Source: Trichobilharzia regenti
Lineage: Eukaryota > Platyhelminthes > Trematoda > Strigeidida > Schistosomatidae
DNA length: 64,000 nt
Direction of reading: 5' to 3'
Assembly: GCA_944472135.2 (NCBI GenBank)
Contig: OX235265.1
Span: 94,892,984-94,956,983 of the forward strand
Shown here piece after piece: positions 22,798-34,455 of this stretch. A model generated the notes under the pieces. The model saw only the letters and a program-made list of their open reading frames with translations. It did not search any database and was not told the DNA's origin. Position 1 is the stretch's first letter. The number at the start of each line of letters is the position of its first letter. Made by a program: the position numbers and the translations under genes.

Positions 22798-22850
22798 TTC
22801 TTACTATTATTGTTATTATTATTACCATTATTATTATTATTATTCTTGAT
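22798..22850. repeat. (TTA)n microsatellite
   Basis: A run of TTA/TTG triplets directly downstream of a PLE remnant. It creates a leucine-rich open frame that is not a real gene. Confidence 0.8.
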
Positions 22851-23262
22851 TCATCTAAAACTATGCTTTATCAGTAAGATTATCTTAACTCACTTCAACA
22901 CTATTAAAACTGTTATTATAACTATTACTATTGATATTAGTCTGTTTGCAATTCTCGTTATATACCCTAGTGACTAATTGTTTATCTAAGCGATGTAATT
23001 AAAGCGTAATGCAATTTATCTTAATTTTGATCTCTCATACTCCGTCTCTCCTTATCTATTTGAACATGACCTGGAAAACATTCGCACCTGTCTCTTTGCA
23101 TGATTAATTCAATGTAGTTTATTTGCTCGCTTATCAGTCTTATATCTCCCAATGTAATTTCAAAAGTATATATATCCGTGTATGTAGAGTATTCAGCTGA
23201 CGAGTTCTACCGAAATTTGATGAATTCATTAAATCCTGCTTTATTAACCTTTATTGCTTGTT
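22851..23262. other. No gene recognised
   Basis: AT-rich spacer before the next PLE copy. Confidence 0.35.
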
Positions 23263-24050
23263 TTAGATACTCTTATCATTGGTAATAATAGCAAGTCTAT
23301 AGAAAACTTTATCACCCTATTTAATCAAATTCATCCAAATATTCGAGTGACCTCCGAACTAGAATCCAATAACAAACTCGGTTTCCTGGATATTAGTATG
23401 ACTAGGAGAAATGATGGAACGATTCAGCGCTCTATTTTTCGTAAACAGACTCAGAGTGTACAGTATCTTCATATTACCAGTTTTGTTCCTATCCAGTATA
23501 AACGTTCCCTGGTGAAATGTTTGTTCTCAAGGGATCGAAAAATATGTACGAGTGACACATTGATGGATGAGCTTCGACATGTACATTCAGTTTTACTAGC
23601 CAATGGTTATCCAGAAAACTCCATCAATTGTCACGGTAAGGATAGACCAAATCTTGAAAAGAAAGCTTCTGTACCAAAGAAAGCTATCTTTATTAACCTG
23701 CCATTCAATTGTGACCAGATTATGCAGTTGACAGCTACCTCAAAGACACTTCGGTCAGCCGTCAAGCGCACATTCTACGCCGCCACATCTCTTTTTCTCA
23801 TTTGCCGAACATTTTCGATCCCTGTTCCTACGATTAAAGGACGACATTCTGTGGACTGTACTTCAAACTGTATCTAGAAGTTCACCTGTAGCTGCGGTGA
23901 CACCTATATAGGTAGAACCAACAGAATGTTCGAATGTCGTCGAAAAGAACATGTTCCAAAATGGTTACTAAATCATATAGAAAATCTCAATGCAGTTATT
24001 AATCTTAGTAGAAATCCAGCATCATCCATTGCAAAACACTTATTAATGTA
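23263..24050 (+). pseudogene. PLE reverse transcriptase end plus GIY-YIG-type endonuclease, one stop
   Basis: 5'-truncated just at the YxDD box: the first readable residues (LDTLIIGNNSKSIENF) correspond to what follows YMDD at 59.45 kb. The thumb region then contains LGFLDISMTRRNDGTIQRS and FVPIQYKRSLV. The endonuclease has the cysteine pair and YIG (FTCSCGDTYIGRTNRMFE, about 23881-23934). One in-frame TAG (23875-23877) replaces the tyrosine of the CIY motif; the frame then runs on to TAA at 24050. It is colinear with the copy at 42.9-43.6 kb, which has the same TAG. PLE enzymes retrotranspose with their own endonuclease; this copy lacks the catalytic palm. Confidence 0.85.
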
Positions 24051-24440
24051 AGGTAACAAAATCAATATATATATATAATGAATGTTTCAAAATTATTTCC
24101 CATAACTCTAATTCAACTTTGGTTATTGAAGGTGATGGAAGCACTTTGGATTAATCACATACAGCTTAAACTGTGTGTACAAAAATCAATAGACTTCAAT
24201 CTTCGCCTACCCTGGACTACATGACTTATCTAAATATGATTGGTCATTAGTATGTACTTTTGTTTTTATTTAACTGAGTAATTGTCATGAACTTTATTTT
24301 ATTATTGTTAACCATGTTAGTTGTAAAGCGGTTGTAAAGAAACTACGAAATGATATCATCTCGCGAAATCTGTCTTCTTAATGCCCTATTATATATAGAG
24401 ATTTTAAGTTTCCATACGGTCGCTTGTGACGTAATAATAT
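24051..24440 (+). mobile_element. PLE 3' untranslated region
   Basis: Colinear with 43501-43850, the 3' flank of the paralogous PLE, and includes a block with CTCGCGAAATCTGTCTTCTT (24359-24378). That block also appears inverted at 42830-42890. A short (TA)n expansion at 24068-24078 distinguishes this copy. Confidence 0.65.
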
Positions 24441-25189
24441 TTTGGAATAGCGTCTATTTCATCAGTGCTTAAGGGAAGTAGTATTAAAAGACCATGTCGA
24501 ATGTCATATTTTTGTTTGATTTATATGTTTTTGTACGTACCTCTCTGGAAGAAGTACTGGTTAATATATTATTGGATGTACATAACCATACCAATGAAAT
24601 TCTTACAAAGGTTTTAAAAACATCAAAATACTAGTAAAATGTCATAAACGATTCACCCTATATAATTTCCAACTTAGAAAGTACATATATTTGTAGAATA
24701 ACATTGATATACTGAATTTAAAGCCTACTAAATATGATTCCGATTATAACATTTCAGTACATTCACGTTCTGTGATCTGGTAATACTGTACACGGCTAAT
24801 TGAGGACAACGTTGTATTAAGAGGCACAAGTGATAAGTCGAAAAGATGTTTCGCTAACGAAATGGATTTACCAAAAGCGCGAGGAGAACGAAAAAGTGTA
24901 TAACGGAGCAATATACATATATATATTTTATATAACAAACAAAGACCAATGTTCAATAATATAAAGGCAAATATACGGCAAACCATACGTAAACTGTTTT
25001 GTATTTTTAATATTTTTCTTGTGAGTTGAAGTTTCTTCAGCAGTTGGAACGGAGTTTTTGAGTCAGGATCTCTAGCCCCACGTCCATCCCTCTATCTTTG
25101 TCCGAACTTTAGACTGGCTAGAAAAGCAGCGAGCTAGTAAACTAGGCGAGGTTAAAGTTTACATATGCTACTTGCAGATGACACCTATA
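24441..25189. other. No gene recognised
   Basis: AT-rich. A stretch near 25060-25140 weakly resembles the SINE-2/RTE leader on the minus strand. Confidence 0.35.
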
Positions 25190-26275
25190 TGAAGATGCAG
25201 TGTGTTAAGTGATCCACAACGGAAAACCGAGTTAAGCGTTCGAAGTGATTACAGGAGTAAGACAAGTTGGCCATCTGCTTATTATCACTGACGATATTCT
25301 TCATTGTGGTGGGAAAGATTATGCGTCAGACTTTCTACTGGGAGTAATAAGACAGTGAGACGTTGGAGCACCGATAAGAAGACTCTACAACATCTAGAAT
25401 TCGCGTGTTGGTGATTTATGTTTTATGTCACCTAGACAAACTTGAAGGCTCATAGGTGGAAATCAACGAAGCGGGTGAAGAGGCGGCCGGTGAAGTCAAG
25501 ACAGGACTCCAGGTGATCATAGAGAAGACAGGTGGGCAAGATAATCAACCAACATCAACAGCACCAAAATTAACAATCACTAATCACTATCAACGGGAGA
25601 GATTTAACAGAAGTTGCTTCCTTCATTTATCTGCCTACGAATCGTCGTTTCAACCACAGCCAGTAGGAACTGATGGTGTTAAAGACAGCCAGTTATAAGT
25701 GGAGAGACAAAATACGCCTTCATTAACCTAAAACTAGTTTGGAAATCATCAGCATTGACTCAGCATGAAGAAAAAGATTCGAATTTTCAAGACAAATGTG
25801 AAGTCAGTCAGTCAGTCAGTTATTCTAAACGGGTTAGAAACTTGATGTGTCACGAAAAAGATTTCCGACAGCCAGTAGCAGACTTTCACCAACAGTTGCC
25901 TTCATTCCATATTGAAGATCAAATGGCCAACCAGCCAGAAAGAATCGGCAACAAGAAACTCTGACTGGTAATGAACCAACCAAGAACCGGTCGCTCAATA
26001 AATATGTGGGAGAAAATGGAGATTTATCGGGCATGCATTGAGGAGACCGTCACATGACATCGCGACCCAGGCTGTTGAGTAGAATCAGAATAAGAAGTAA
26101 CGAGTAAGTCGTCGGTGTGAAGGTGGCATGGGGGGAGATCGTGTGATGTTGGGGAGGAGATGACAGATTACAGGCAGTGGTGGGGCCAGCCAAATGAAGA
26201 GGACGGCAGAAAATAGAAAAATACATTTGAGGCCCTATGTTTCTCTTGGAACTCAAGGGGATAATAACATAATGT
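25190..26275 (+). pseudogene. Decayed RTE copy (reverse transcriptase to 3' end)
   Basis: Starts near GTGATCCACAACGGAAAACC (25208-25227), the equivalent of the HNGKLTEAFE coding region, and ends with GAGGCCCTATGTTTCTCTTG and GGGGATAATAACATAAT (26229-26275), the RTE 3' tail. The middle shows the KIRWPEKISN-like segment near 25915-25960. The FADD region (about 25385-25400) is degenerate and the frame is broken repeatedly. Confidence 0.75.
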
Positions 26276-26552
26276 GGAGACTTAGTTTCTGTAAATATAT
26301 AATATATGCGTACATAAATTAGTTTTATAAGCGAATAGTTAGAGTTAATATACAGCCACTACATATTTAGTTAGTTCTCATCATCTGCATACAATTCTTT
26401 AACATTTAGTGAAGAAAAATTATAATACAGTTTCAACATTCTTTCCATTTATCAGTCCAGTTTTCCAGTTGACAATTTTTTCTGGATGTCATGGATAAAA
26501 GATCTTTTTCTTCAAACGTATACCAAGCAGCCTTCATTAAAGGGACTGAATA
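26276..26552. other. Spacer, possible upstream remnant of the Gypsy element
   Basis: No readable integrase upstream of 26553. The Gypsy element is 5'-truncated or rearranged here. Confidence 0.35.
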
Positions 26553-27071
26553 GTGTCCGATAATGGATTGTAGTTCACCTCATACCTGTTCTCAGATTTC
26601 TGCAAACTGTTTGGCATCCAGCATATTCGTAGCCCCCCGTATCATCCCCAGTCGAATGGACAGGCTGAACGTTTCGTCGACACCTTTAAGCGTGCTTATG
26701 CAAAAGCGAAGGGGGAGGGGACAACAGAAGAAATTTTGGATAGATTCTTGCTGCATTATCGTGCGACACCAAATCCTTCCGCCCCAAATCAGTTATCCCC
26801 AACGGAAATTATGTTTGGCCGGAAGATCAGAACTGCCCTCGACTCAATTAAGCCTAGGCAGGTAAAGCATGACTGCAGAAATACAAAAATTGAAAACCAA
26901 TTCAATCGCCATCACGGAGCTAAACGTCGAGTTTTCAAATTGTATCAGCAAGTTTATGTACGAGATTTTCGATATTCACCTCCGAGATGGATTCGAGGAC
27001 AAATAGTGGGGCACAAAGGAAGGGTTTTATACAAAGTGAATGTAGAAGAGCTCCGAAACATTTTCAAATAG
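26553..27071 (+). pseudogene. Gypsy-type integrase, C-terminal part, one stop
   Basis: In one frame the sequence reads VSDNGL, a TAG stop (26571-26573), then FTSYLFSDFCKLFGIQHIRS, PPYHPQSNGQAERFV and a tail with LHYRATPN and PTEIMFGR. SDNG holds the second Asp, and the E of NGQAERF is the Glu, of the DDE triad of retroviral-type integrases. The tail WIRGQIVGHKGRVLY resembles the module after the integrase core in Gypsy elements. The first Asp, zinc finger, RT and gag are absent. The polypurine tract and LTR follow within 40 bp, as expected at the end of pol. Confidence 0.85.
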
Positions 27072-27098
27072 ATCCAAAAAGCAAGTCCTACACTTTTC

Positions 27099-27548
27099 AC
27101 GGGGAAAGGTGATAGGATCCCACACACTTTGTTATTGACTGTTTATCTTGCATGAATGGTATATTATCATTCCCACACACTTTGTTATTGACTGTTAATC
27201 TCGCATAGATGGTATATTATCATTTCTCACGCACTTTGTTATTGACTATTACGATCAATTATTTCAAATGCTGTTAGCTGTCTATATTGTTGTAAAATGT
27301 ATAAATACCATGACTTCCTTTGTCGTTGTTGTTGTACTACAATACACAGTCACAGTCCAGCCTTTGTCTTTTGATATTTGTGTTGGTTCACTGAATCGGA
27401 AGGTGCCACAAGCAGATAGGCATATTAGTCAGGCGCAGACAGAACAAGGCGAAAACGTCCTGATTTAATTCCCTTCGATTACCGTTATAACATTTGTACT
27501 GGTCGATTATCAAACAGACGTGTAGAGTAGACGTGCTGGTAACATTCA
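27099..27548 (+). mobile_element. Gypsy 3' LTR with preceding polypurine tract
   Basis: ACGGGGAAAGG (27099-27109) is a polypurine tract directly before TGATAGG, the likely LTR start (27110). A TATA-like TATAAATA lies at 27300-27307. The end is placed at ...ATTCA (27548), giving TG...CA ends. No 5' LTR was seen in the window, so both the LTR identity and the right edge are inferred. Confidence 0.65.
27119..27277 (+). repeat. Three 53-bp tandem repeats in the Gypsy LTR
   Basis: Units start at 27119, 27172 and 27225 with CACACTTTGTTATTGACT. The first two are nearly identical; the third diverges after its first 25 bp. Tandem units in the U3 part of an LTR often carry promoter elements; that role is inferred. 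Confidence 0.85.
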
Positions 27549-27591
27549 GAGTAATTAACAGAAAAAGCAGCCTTATTCTTCTTCAGTTTTA

Positions 27592-27786
27592 TTTTTTTTT
27601 TATATTTTTGATTACAGCTTGATTCCACAGCATATTTTTGGTACAAGTATGCAACTTTCATCGTGGATATCGGTAGCCCAAATTTTGCAGGTCAACCATA
27701 GATATCAGGTGTCCGTCTGCAGGGGATCGAACCTCTGACCATGTACATGGTCGGCGAGAGTCCTAACCACTGTGCAACCGACGCAC
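27592..27786 (-). mobile_element. SINE-1
   Basis: Minus strand: box A TTGCACAGTGG (plus 27767-27777), box B GGTTCGATCCC (plus 27723-27733), body and LINE-like tail, and an A-rich end (plus T run at 27592-27601). Confidence 0.8.
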
Positions 27787-28310
27787 AGACTACTGAAAAA
27801 AATCACCTGGAAATCTGATCTGTGTTATCCGATGAGATTTGAATCACCGCAGTAAGTCACTTCTTAGCAATTATTTGCTTTTTGATTGTATCACATTGCA
27901 TTCGACCCGATTTTTGCTTTACTTTCATATTAGACTTCAGGTTTTGATCCTTTGAATTCTACTCAATGTATTGCACTACAATTTCGTTCAACCTCGTTCA
28001 ACACATCAAATTTCGACTTTTCAAATTGTTATGTTCTACTGAACGGTAATTTACTACGCAGTTGTCGGAAACTTATCATCACACTAATACAAGGGTATAT
28101 TTCTTATTTTGTTTACAAGAAACTTCGTTCCCTTGATATTTGTATAACTACTGTAACACTTTTAGATTACTTATCAGCCTTAAACCATATTTCACCATGA
28201 CATTCTTACAGCAATCATTACTGAGGACGATATTGATTCTGGTTGATAAAGAAAACGTATGTTAAAATGGTATTATAATGTGTTTTATATAGTATCACAG
28301 GTTGCCTCCA
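27787..28310. other. No gene recognised
   Basis: AT-rich spacer before the second RTE-like element. Confidence 0.35.
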
Positions 28311-28830
28311 AAGCCTCAGAATGGTCGGGGGTGGGTGCCTTGCGCTGCGGGTTGGCCACCCCTCCGCACACCTCTTGAAATGCTCCCATATGACCGGGCG
28401 TCTTACATAGCCTCTCCTGAGGAAGTCCTACTCACTGCCTTCACGTGGCGGAGGTGTTTTCCACTAAAGTGAGAGGGCAAAAGCGGATGCCCGGCGCTCT
28501 CACCGGGTTGACTGTCCATTGGATGACAGTCTAGGGGAGATGGCTAAACCCTGATTCCAAACCTCCAACGACTGGCGTATGAAGCTCACTGGAGCTCACC
28601 GGCAGACGTATGGACAAAGGGCTTGTTGGATGTCCTGGATGTCTGGCCCCATTCAAAAAGGCGTATGAACCGAACTCCGGTCACCGGCTGCCAATGGATA
28701 GTGGACTCCTTACTCCACTCCTACTGCCTTGTAGGTCACACTTGGCTGTGTAAAGGCTAGAGCTGCACTCTCAAACAAAAGGCCGAGCGATGCTGGGGAC
28801 ATCACTCGTACCAAATTCCCATGAAACTTC

Positions 28831-29832
28831 ATGAACTCTCTTACAAACAACTCTCACCATGCTACGGCGTTCCCGGTAAGCGACGCGCCCTGTGCTCACC
28901 CGGTGGCCAGTGTGAAAAGTAAGCTAGCTGGGAAATTAACACTTAGAAACCAACTATTTGTTGGCTGCTGGAATGTTAGGACGCTGTTGGATCCTGGTAG
29001 CCAGTCTATCACCATGCGTTCTTTATACGACTACAAGGTGGACATAGCGTGTCTATCTGAAGTGAGGTTACCCGATCATGGCTCCCGCCGAATAGCCGTA
29101 CCTGGAACAGATTCTTCATTCTGGTTGCTTCATAGTGGACCCCAGAATAATTCGGGACAACATGGGGTAGCATTTGCTCTCAGTAACAAAGCCAATAATG
29201 CCCTAATATCATTCGAACCGGTCAACTCCAGAGTTGCAGTCGCTAGGTTCAAGGGTTCCCCGCTCGACATTTCTGTTCTCGCTGTCTATGCCCCAACCCT
29301 CGACTCTGATGAAAGTATCAAAGACGAATTTTATGACAATCTTCAAGAGGCAATCAACAAAATCCCAAAGCGTGACGTTCTCATAGTAGCCGGCGATTGG
29401 AACGCCCGCACTGGCCCTTCAGACGACGCGACAAAACATATACTAGGCAAACACGGTCTCGATCAGCGCTGCCGTAATGGTGATAGACTTTTAGCTTTTT
29501 CTGATTACAATCGATTATATATCACCAACACTCGATTTCAACACCCCAGAAAACATCTTCTCACCTGGTATTCGAACGACGGTCGCACTGCACATCAGAT
29601 CGACTACATCCTAGTGCGCTCACGCTGGATCTCCTCGGTGGAAGACTGTCGATCCTATCGTGGCGCAGAGGCCGGAAATAAAGGGGGATCAGACCATACT
29701 CTAGTTAGGGCGAAATTCAAACTTCGTTTAACACACGCCAGAAGGCGCGACCTCCGAAGCGTATCAATGTTGCCCCGCTTCAATGTTCGACAAAGCGACA
29801 AGCCTTGTCCAAACAAATCCAGGCCGAACTAA
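28831..29832 (+). pseudogene. RTE-like endonuclease domain (first intact block)
   Basis: This is the N-terminal part of a retrotransposon polyprotein that would nick target DNA. It has all the apurinic-endonuclease motifs: CWNVRTL (N48), CLSEVRL (E77), VAGDWNARTG (D189, N191), QIDYI (D258) and SDH (287-289). The usual TWNVRT of the family is CWNVRT here. The start Met at 28831 follows the leader. The frame is lost at about 29795-29805, after the endonuclease, where an indel shifts the reading to the block that begins at 29805. Confidence 0.85.
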
Positions 29833-30938
29833 GCGCCGCAGATGAACCAACATCCACATCTTCTAATACACCTGAGACACGATGGAATCATTTCAAAGAA
29901 GTAGTCTCTAAAGCTTCAATGTCGCATTTGGGTACCACATCCAAGAAGCAGAAAGACTGGATTTCAGAGCACACCATGCTCTATCCTCGCAAGCCAGAGA
30001 CGCTCGCCTAGCAAAGTCTCCAGTTTATCGCTCCCTCAGGCGCAAAGCTACACAGTCTGCTAGGAACGACAGAAATCGCTATTGGTCTAACGTGGCGACT
30101 AACATGGAAGCAGCATCAAATGTAGGCGATTTCGGAAAACTTTATCGCCTCATACGCCAATCATCTGGCAAACGCCTTAACAGTCATGCTGTGTTACGCA
30201 CAGCATCAGGAGAAATTATTTCGGACACCAATGGTAAGATGGAACGATGGGCCGAACATTTCAAGCAGCTACTCAATCGCAACGCTGGTCAACCGTCTCA
30301 TCGACCGATACGACACTTACCAACACCCTACGTAGTTGACTGCGATCCACCCACTCCAACCGAAATAGCTAAAACAATTAACAGACTCAGAAACAAAAAA
30401 GCTCCGGGCGAAGATGGTCTACCCCAGAAATATACAAGGCCTGCACTCCAGCGCTAATCGATCGCTGCACTCGCTGTTCTGCTCAATTTGGGAGTCCGAA
30501 ACCATTCCTTCCGATTGGAGCACCTCAGTTCTGCTACCGTTCCACAAAAAGGGAGACAGGTCAATATGCGAGAACTACCGAGGCATAAGTCTGATTGATA
30601 TCGCTGCTAAGGTTTTTGTTTCCATTCTCCTGAACCGCTTCGCGGCCGAACGCCACGTGCGAACAAGGCCAAATCAAGCCGGATTTCGACCTGGAAGAGG
30701 CTGTGTTGATCAATTATTCACACTGCGAAGAATTTTGGAACACAGGGACAAATTCCAACAGCCGACGGTTGCTTGCTTCATCGACTTCCAAGCGGCATTC
30801 GACTCAGTTGATCGAGGAGCACTCTGGTATCTAATGGAGCTCGACGGAGTTCCGACCAAGCTAATCAACCTGCTCAGGTCATACTACTCCAACACCAAAG
30901 CTCGAGTCCGAGTGAACGGTGAAGAGTCCCACTTTTGA
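29805..30938 (+). pseudogene. RTE-like linker and reverse-transcriptase N-terminal half, frameshifted
   Basis: Three frame pieces lie in order: 29805-30011 (linker), 30092-30457 (with GKLYRLIRQSSGKRL and PTEIAKTINRLRNKKAPGED) and 30414-30938 (with FHKKGDRSICENYRGISLID, RPNQAGFRPGRG and CFIDFQAAFDSVDR). The last holds catalytic motif A (D124 of that piece, about 30783). Indels lie near 29985-30010, 30425 and 30935. Each piece reads like the family protein, so damage is limited to a few small indels. Confidence 0.8.
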
Positions 30939-31917
30939 GGTAACCAGCGGTGTCCGGCAAGGTTGTCCAGCATCCCCCATCCTGTTCAATTTCACAATTG
31001 ATTGGATTTTGCGGCACGCCCTAACCGAGCACCACGGCGTCCAACTTTCGCCCGATATTCACATAACCGACCTCGAATTCGCCGACGACGTCGTGTTATT
31101 AGCTGAAAACTTCCCCGATATGCAACAGGCGCTCGACCAGATAAACCACCTCGCGCCTACTATCGGTTTGAAAATTAACACTTCCAAAACCAAAATGTTT
31201 TCGAACACATCCACCAGCAATGATGAAATCTTATCCCTAAATGGAGCACCTATTGAAATTGTGCCATCCTTCAGATATCTGGGATCCATAATGCTCCCCA
31301 ACGGCCAAGCGAAAAACGAAGTGAATGCGCGAATCTCCAACGCCCGGAATGCGTTTCTACAGCTGAGGAGCGTTCTATGGAGCAAGAGAGAAATCAGTCT
31401 CAGGACTAAAATTCGGGTCTACCAAGCTTCCATACGACCCGTTCTCCTGTATGGCTGTGAAACCTGGCCTCTTCGCGCGGAAGATTTACGCAGACTCGAG
31501 GTAGTAGACCATTGGTGCCTCAGGTACATTCTGCATGTTCGTTGGCAGGACAAACTCTCCAACGAAGAAGTGCGTCGTCGTTGCTACAACATCAACCAAA
31601 TTCCAGTACTGGTCCAACAACGCCGCCTTCGGTGGTTTGGCCATGTTCTGCGCCGACCAGATGACGATCTGGTCAAATCAGTTCTAAATCCCTCGCCATT
31701 ACCATCTTGGCGATGTCGCAGGGGTGGACAGCTGAAAACATGGCTTGGTACAGTCAAGGCTGATATGGAGTGCCTGGGGCTACAAACCGTCTACGGACTC
31801 CGTCTGTGGAACAAGAATTGGATATCCCTGTCGCAAAACCTTGCATCAGATCGCCGCGCCTGGGCAGCGATGATTCGAGATGTTCATGAAGCCGGCTCAT
31901 CCTTCCATAGGAGATAG
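30919..31917 (+). pseudogene. RTE-like reverse transcriptase catalytic half and C-terminal domain (intact block)
   Basis: Open over 332 residues. GVRQGCPASP (11-20) and the FADD box (54-57, LEFADDVVLL) supply the rest of the polymerase active site. The C-terminal region has YGCETW (near residue 178), a DHWCLRYILHVRW segment and GHVLRR, as in other RTE-type proteins. It ends at TAG 31915-31917. Read through the upstream indels, it is the end of one polyprotein of roughly 1,000 residues. Confidence 0.85.
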
Positions 31918-31990
31918 CCGAAGTAAAGTAAATTAAGTTGTAAACAGTTGGCGAGGTCAGACGTAATACAATATATCGACGTTTGTTCTT

Positions 31991-32614
31991 TCTCTATTTG
32001 GAATGTCCTGAATTTATATTCTTGTGAAAGAAAGCCACAACACATTAGTGCTTTATAATACTTGACTATTTGATTGAATGTACACTTTTTACTCTCCTAC
32101 TTGTTGTCATAAGAAATACCATATAGTAATGACGAAAAACTCAATGATTATCGTTGACCGTTGAACGTTAATCATATTTTTTCACAGGTAGCCAGTAAAC
32201 ACCATAACGAAGTCTGTTGTCTACATCACATAAATATTTTACCAGGATTTCCGCTAAACTAGATAGAGTATATTTCTACTCCAAGTAATTTATAATTAAT
32301 AAAATCAAAATAAATCATTTTTAAAGATTAATTTATGTTCTTTGAGAAAAAGAACACCTATCATTTCTTTACTATCTAAGCTAGTTGTCACACACCGATA
32401 AGCTGTTGTTAGATTTGCTCACTAATTCATGCCTTTTAGCAAACCAGCAAACCAACACTTGATTATCAGTATGATGCTCAGTAGTGATTGGCCCTATTCA
32501 GGTAGCTATGTAGTTACCTGCGTTCTGTTGTGAATTCGTGACCAGTGGAGTACAGCAGGTCGGGTGTGAGGACAAGTACTCCCGAGCGATGACATTTACT
32601 AGTGTTAACGGTAG
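31991..32614. other. No gene recognised
   Basis: AT-rich spacer. Confidence 0.35.
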
Positions 32615-32825
32615 AGGGTAGAATTTATGGACTGTCATCTGGATCGGTTCCCAGTGGCTTAATGGTCTATGAGCTTGCCTTGTAACCAGAAGGTCCTGGG
32701 CTCATAGTTCACTGGGTGCACCCTGTGAAGAGTTCAAAACCAGGATGAAACATTTGTCCAGTACTCCCAGGTTTCCCAGTCGTCCTGTGACCGATATAAG
32801 TTCATGATGAAATCTTAAAACCGAT
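32615..32825 (+). mobile_element. SINE-3, plus copy with altered hammerhead-like core
   Basis: Head with CCCAGTGGCTTAATGGTCTA, box-B-like region GTCCTGGGCTCAT, then CTGTGAAGAG where the family has CTGATGAAGAG, AGGATGAAAC and GTCCAGTAC. The core change makes activity unlikely. Confidence 0.65.
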
Positions 32826-33229
32826 AGTATGATTTATCATTCACATGTTTCTTCCCACAAGCTTGGCTTAATATAATTAACTTCTCGTCTCCATTTCGCA
32901 ATAGATTCAGTGCGAATTCTAAAAATACTCCATTCGTCCTTTGCTGACATATATGACGTACAGAATTTATTTATAGAATATGAATAATTTATTCACCACA
33001 AGTGTCAAACAAAACCTAATTTTTGGGGTTGATTTTGAACAGAGCAAGAATGAGCAATGTAGCCAGGATGAGATGTGCTCATTTTCCTATTATTTCGTAG
33101 ATTCTTTCCAAATGAATACAGCCTAATGATTTCTGAGTAGAATATACGGTTTTGTCAGCATTTCATCGTTTCCCTCTGTTCTCGATAGTCCTTTATAGTT
33201 GGTTCCAAGTATGTACAAAGGCTTTTATT
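32826..33229. other. No gene recognised
   Basis: AT-rich spacer. Confidence 0.35.
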
Positions 33230-34455
33230 TCCTCTTCAGACGATATCCTCCATGCTGCCTTTTTTGAAAGAAAGCCCAAATTATTGTTCCTCGTTCAAGG
33301 TCTCCTCGAGTGCCTGATTGGTGTGTGATGTCAGTTAGTGGTCTCCTCTGTGTGTATTCAACCATCAGTCTTCATTAACTTTAGTATATTTGTTAAGTAA
33401 CAGTTTCTTGGTTGATTAGCTGCTTGACAGAATTCCTTTTTGCATATCCTTTCCAGCAAGGCATCTAATCTCCACTGTCTAGATAGCGAAAACAAATTCA
33501 GCAGCATGTCTCCACCTTCTCCTATTTTCCTTCCCTCTCTTCAGCTGGCTAGCTCTACGATTGACCGTAATCTTTCATCTCCTACTACTCAAACGATTCC
33601 CTCCATGTAAGCCTTTCACCTACGACCTACTTGTCACTTCCACTTGAGATTCCACTTGAGCGATGGCCTACAATGCACGCGATGTCAGTCCATGGCCTCC
33701 TCAGTGTGTGTCCAATCTATATTTTCCTATATAATTGTTTGGCGGTCGGCTCTTCGTTGGTTTGTTAATAGCCATAGTTTCTTGTAGCTAAGTCTTTCTA
33801 ACCAAATGTTGATGAAAGTTTACAACCTGTTGGAAATGCTTTCCATGACTCACACTCTAAGAATTAATCGGCTTCACATTTGTGTTGAAAATCTAAATCT
33901 TGTTTTTGATGCTGAGTCAGCACCGGAGATTTTCAAACTGGTTTCAGGTTGATGAATGTGTATCTGGCTTTTTCAGTTCTGGCTGGTTTTCTCTGACATC
34001 TTTATTCGTTCCGACTGCATGCGGTTCAAACTGTGCTTCTTAGATAAGGGAAGGAAGTGGACTCTGTCAAATCTCTCCCACTGATAGTAATTGGTGCTGG
34101 TTGTTGTTAGGTGGTTGGTTGGTTGGTTATCTTTATCACCTGTGTCTTCTCTATACTCATCTGAAGTCTTGTTTTCGCTGCTTGCTTCTTCAGTCAGTTT
34201 GTTGGTTTTTGCCTACAAGTCTTTGAGGTTGTGTGGTATTAAGCATAAATCATCTACGCGCGAAATTCAGATCTTCTATACTTCACTTATAGGGCCAGCG
34301 TTTTCTTCTCTTCTCAGTCGCATGCCTGGTTTGATGCATAATCCAGTCAACCACACTTTGGAATATCATTGGTGATATTATGCGTCCGCCTTAATCCTAT
34401 TCCTGTATTCACCTTAAAGGCCTCGCTCAGTTTTTCTTTTATGGATCACCTGGCA
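33230..34455 (-). pseudogene. Two adjoining decayed RTE copies
   Basis: 33230-33475 is one short fragment; 33515-34455 is a longer one covering the C-terminal and reverse-transcriptase regions on the minus strand. Recognisable blocks parallel the relic at 19.2-20.1 kb (for example GGTTTCAGGTTGATGAATGT near 33942, GGTTTCAGATTGATGAATGT near 19600). Stops are frequent and no catalytic box survives. Confidence 0.65.

Larger units (their letters stand above)
28319..31990 (+). mobile_element. Second RTE-like non-LTR retrotransposon, nearly full length
   Basis: GC-richer than its surroundings. A long leader (28319-28830) precedes an endonuclease-reverse transcriptase frame that is broken at about four points but otherwise colinear from start to stop (28831-31917). 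Its protein is clearly different from the SR2-like element at 1.2-4.2 kb and closer to the 3' fragment at 63.2-63.7 kb (RAEDLRRLEVVDHWCLR against QAEDVRRLCVFDHRCLR). The 3' edge was not fixed precisely. Confidence 0.8.

Noticed and set aside
22753..22977. 74-residue leucine-rich open frame
   Set aside because: Produced by the (TTA)n microsatellite; no domain.
27119..27277. CRISPR-like array
   Set aside because: Three contiguous tandem units with no spacers inside an LTR.
27268..27468. Small gene downstream of the integrase
   Set aside because: Falls inside the LTR and has no recognisable motif.
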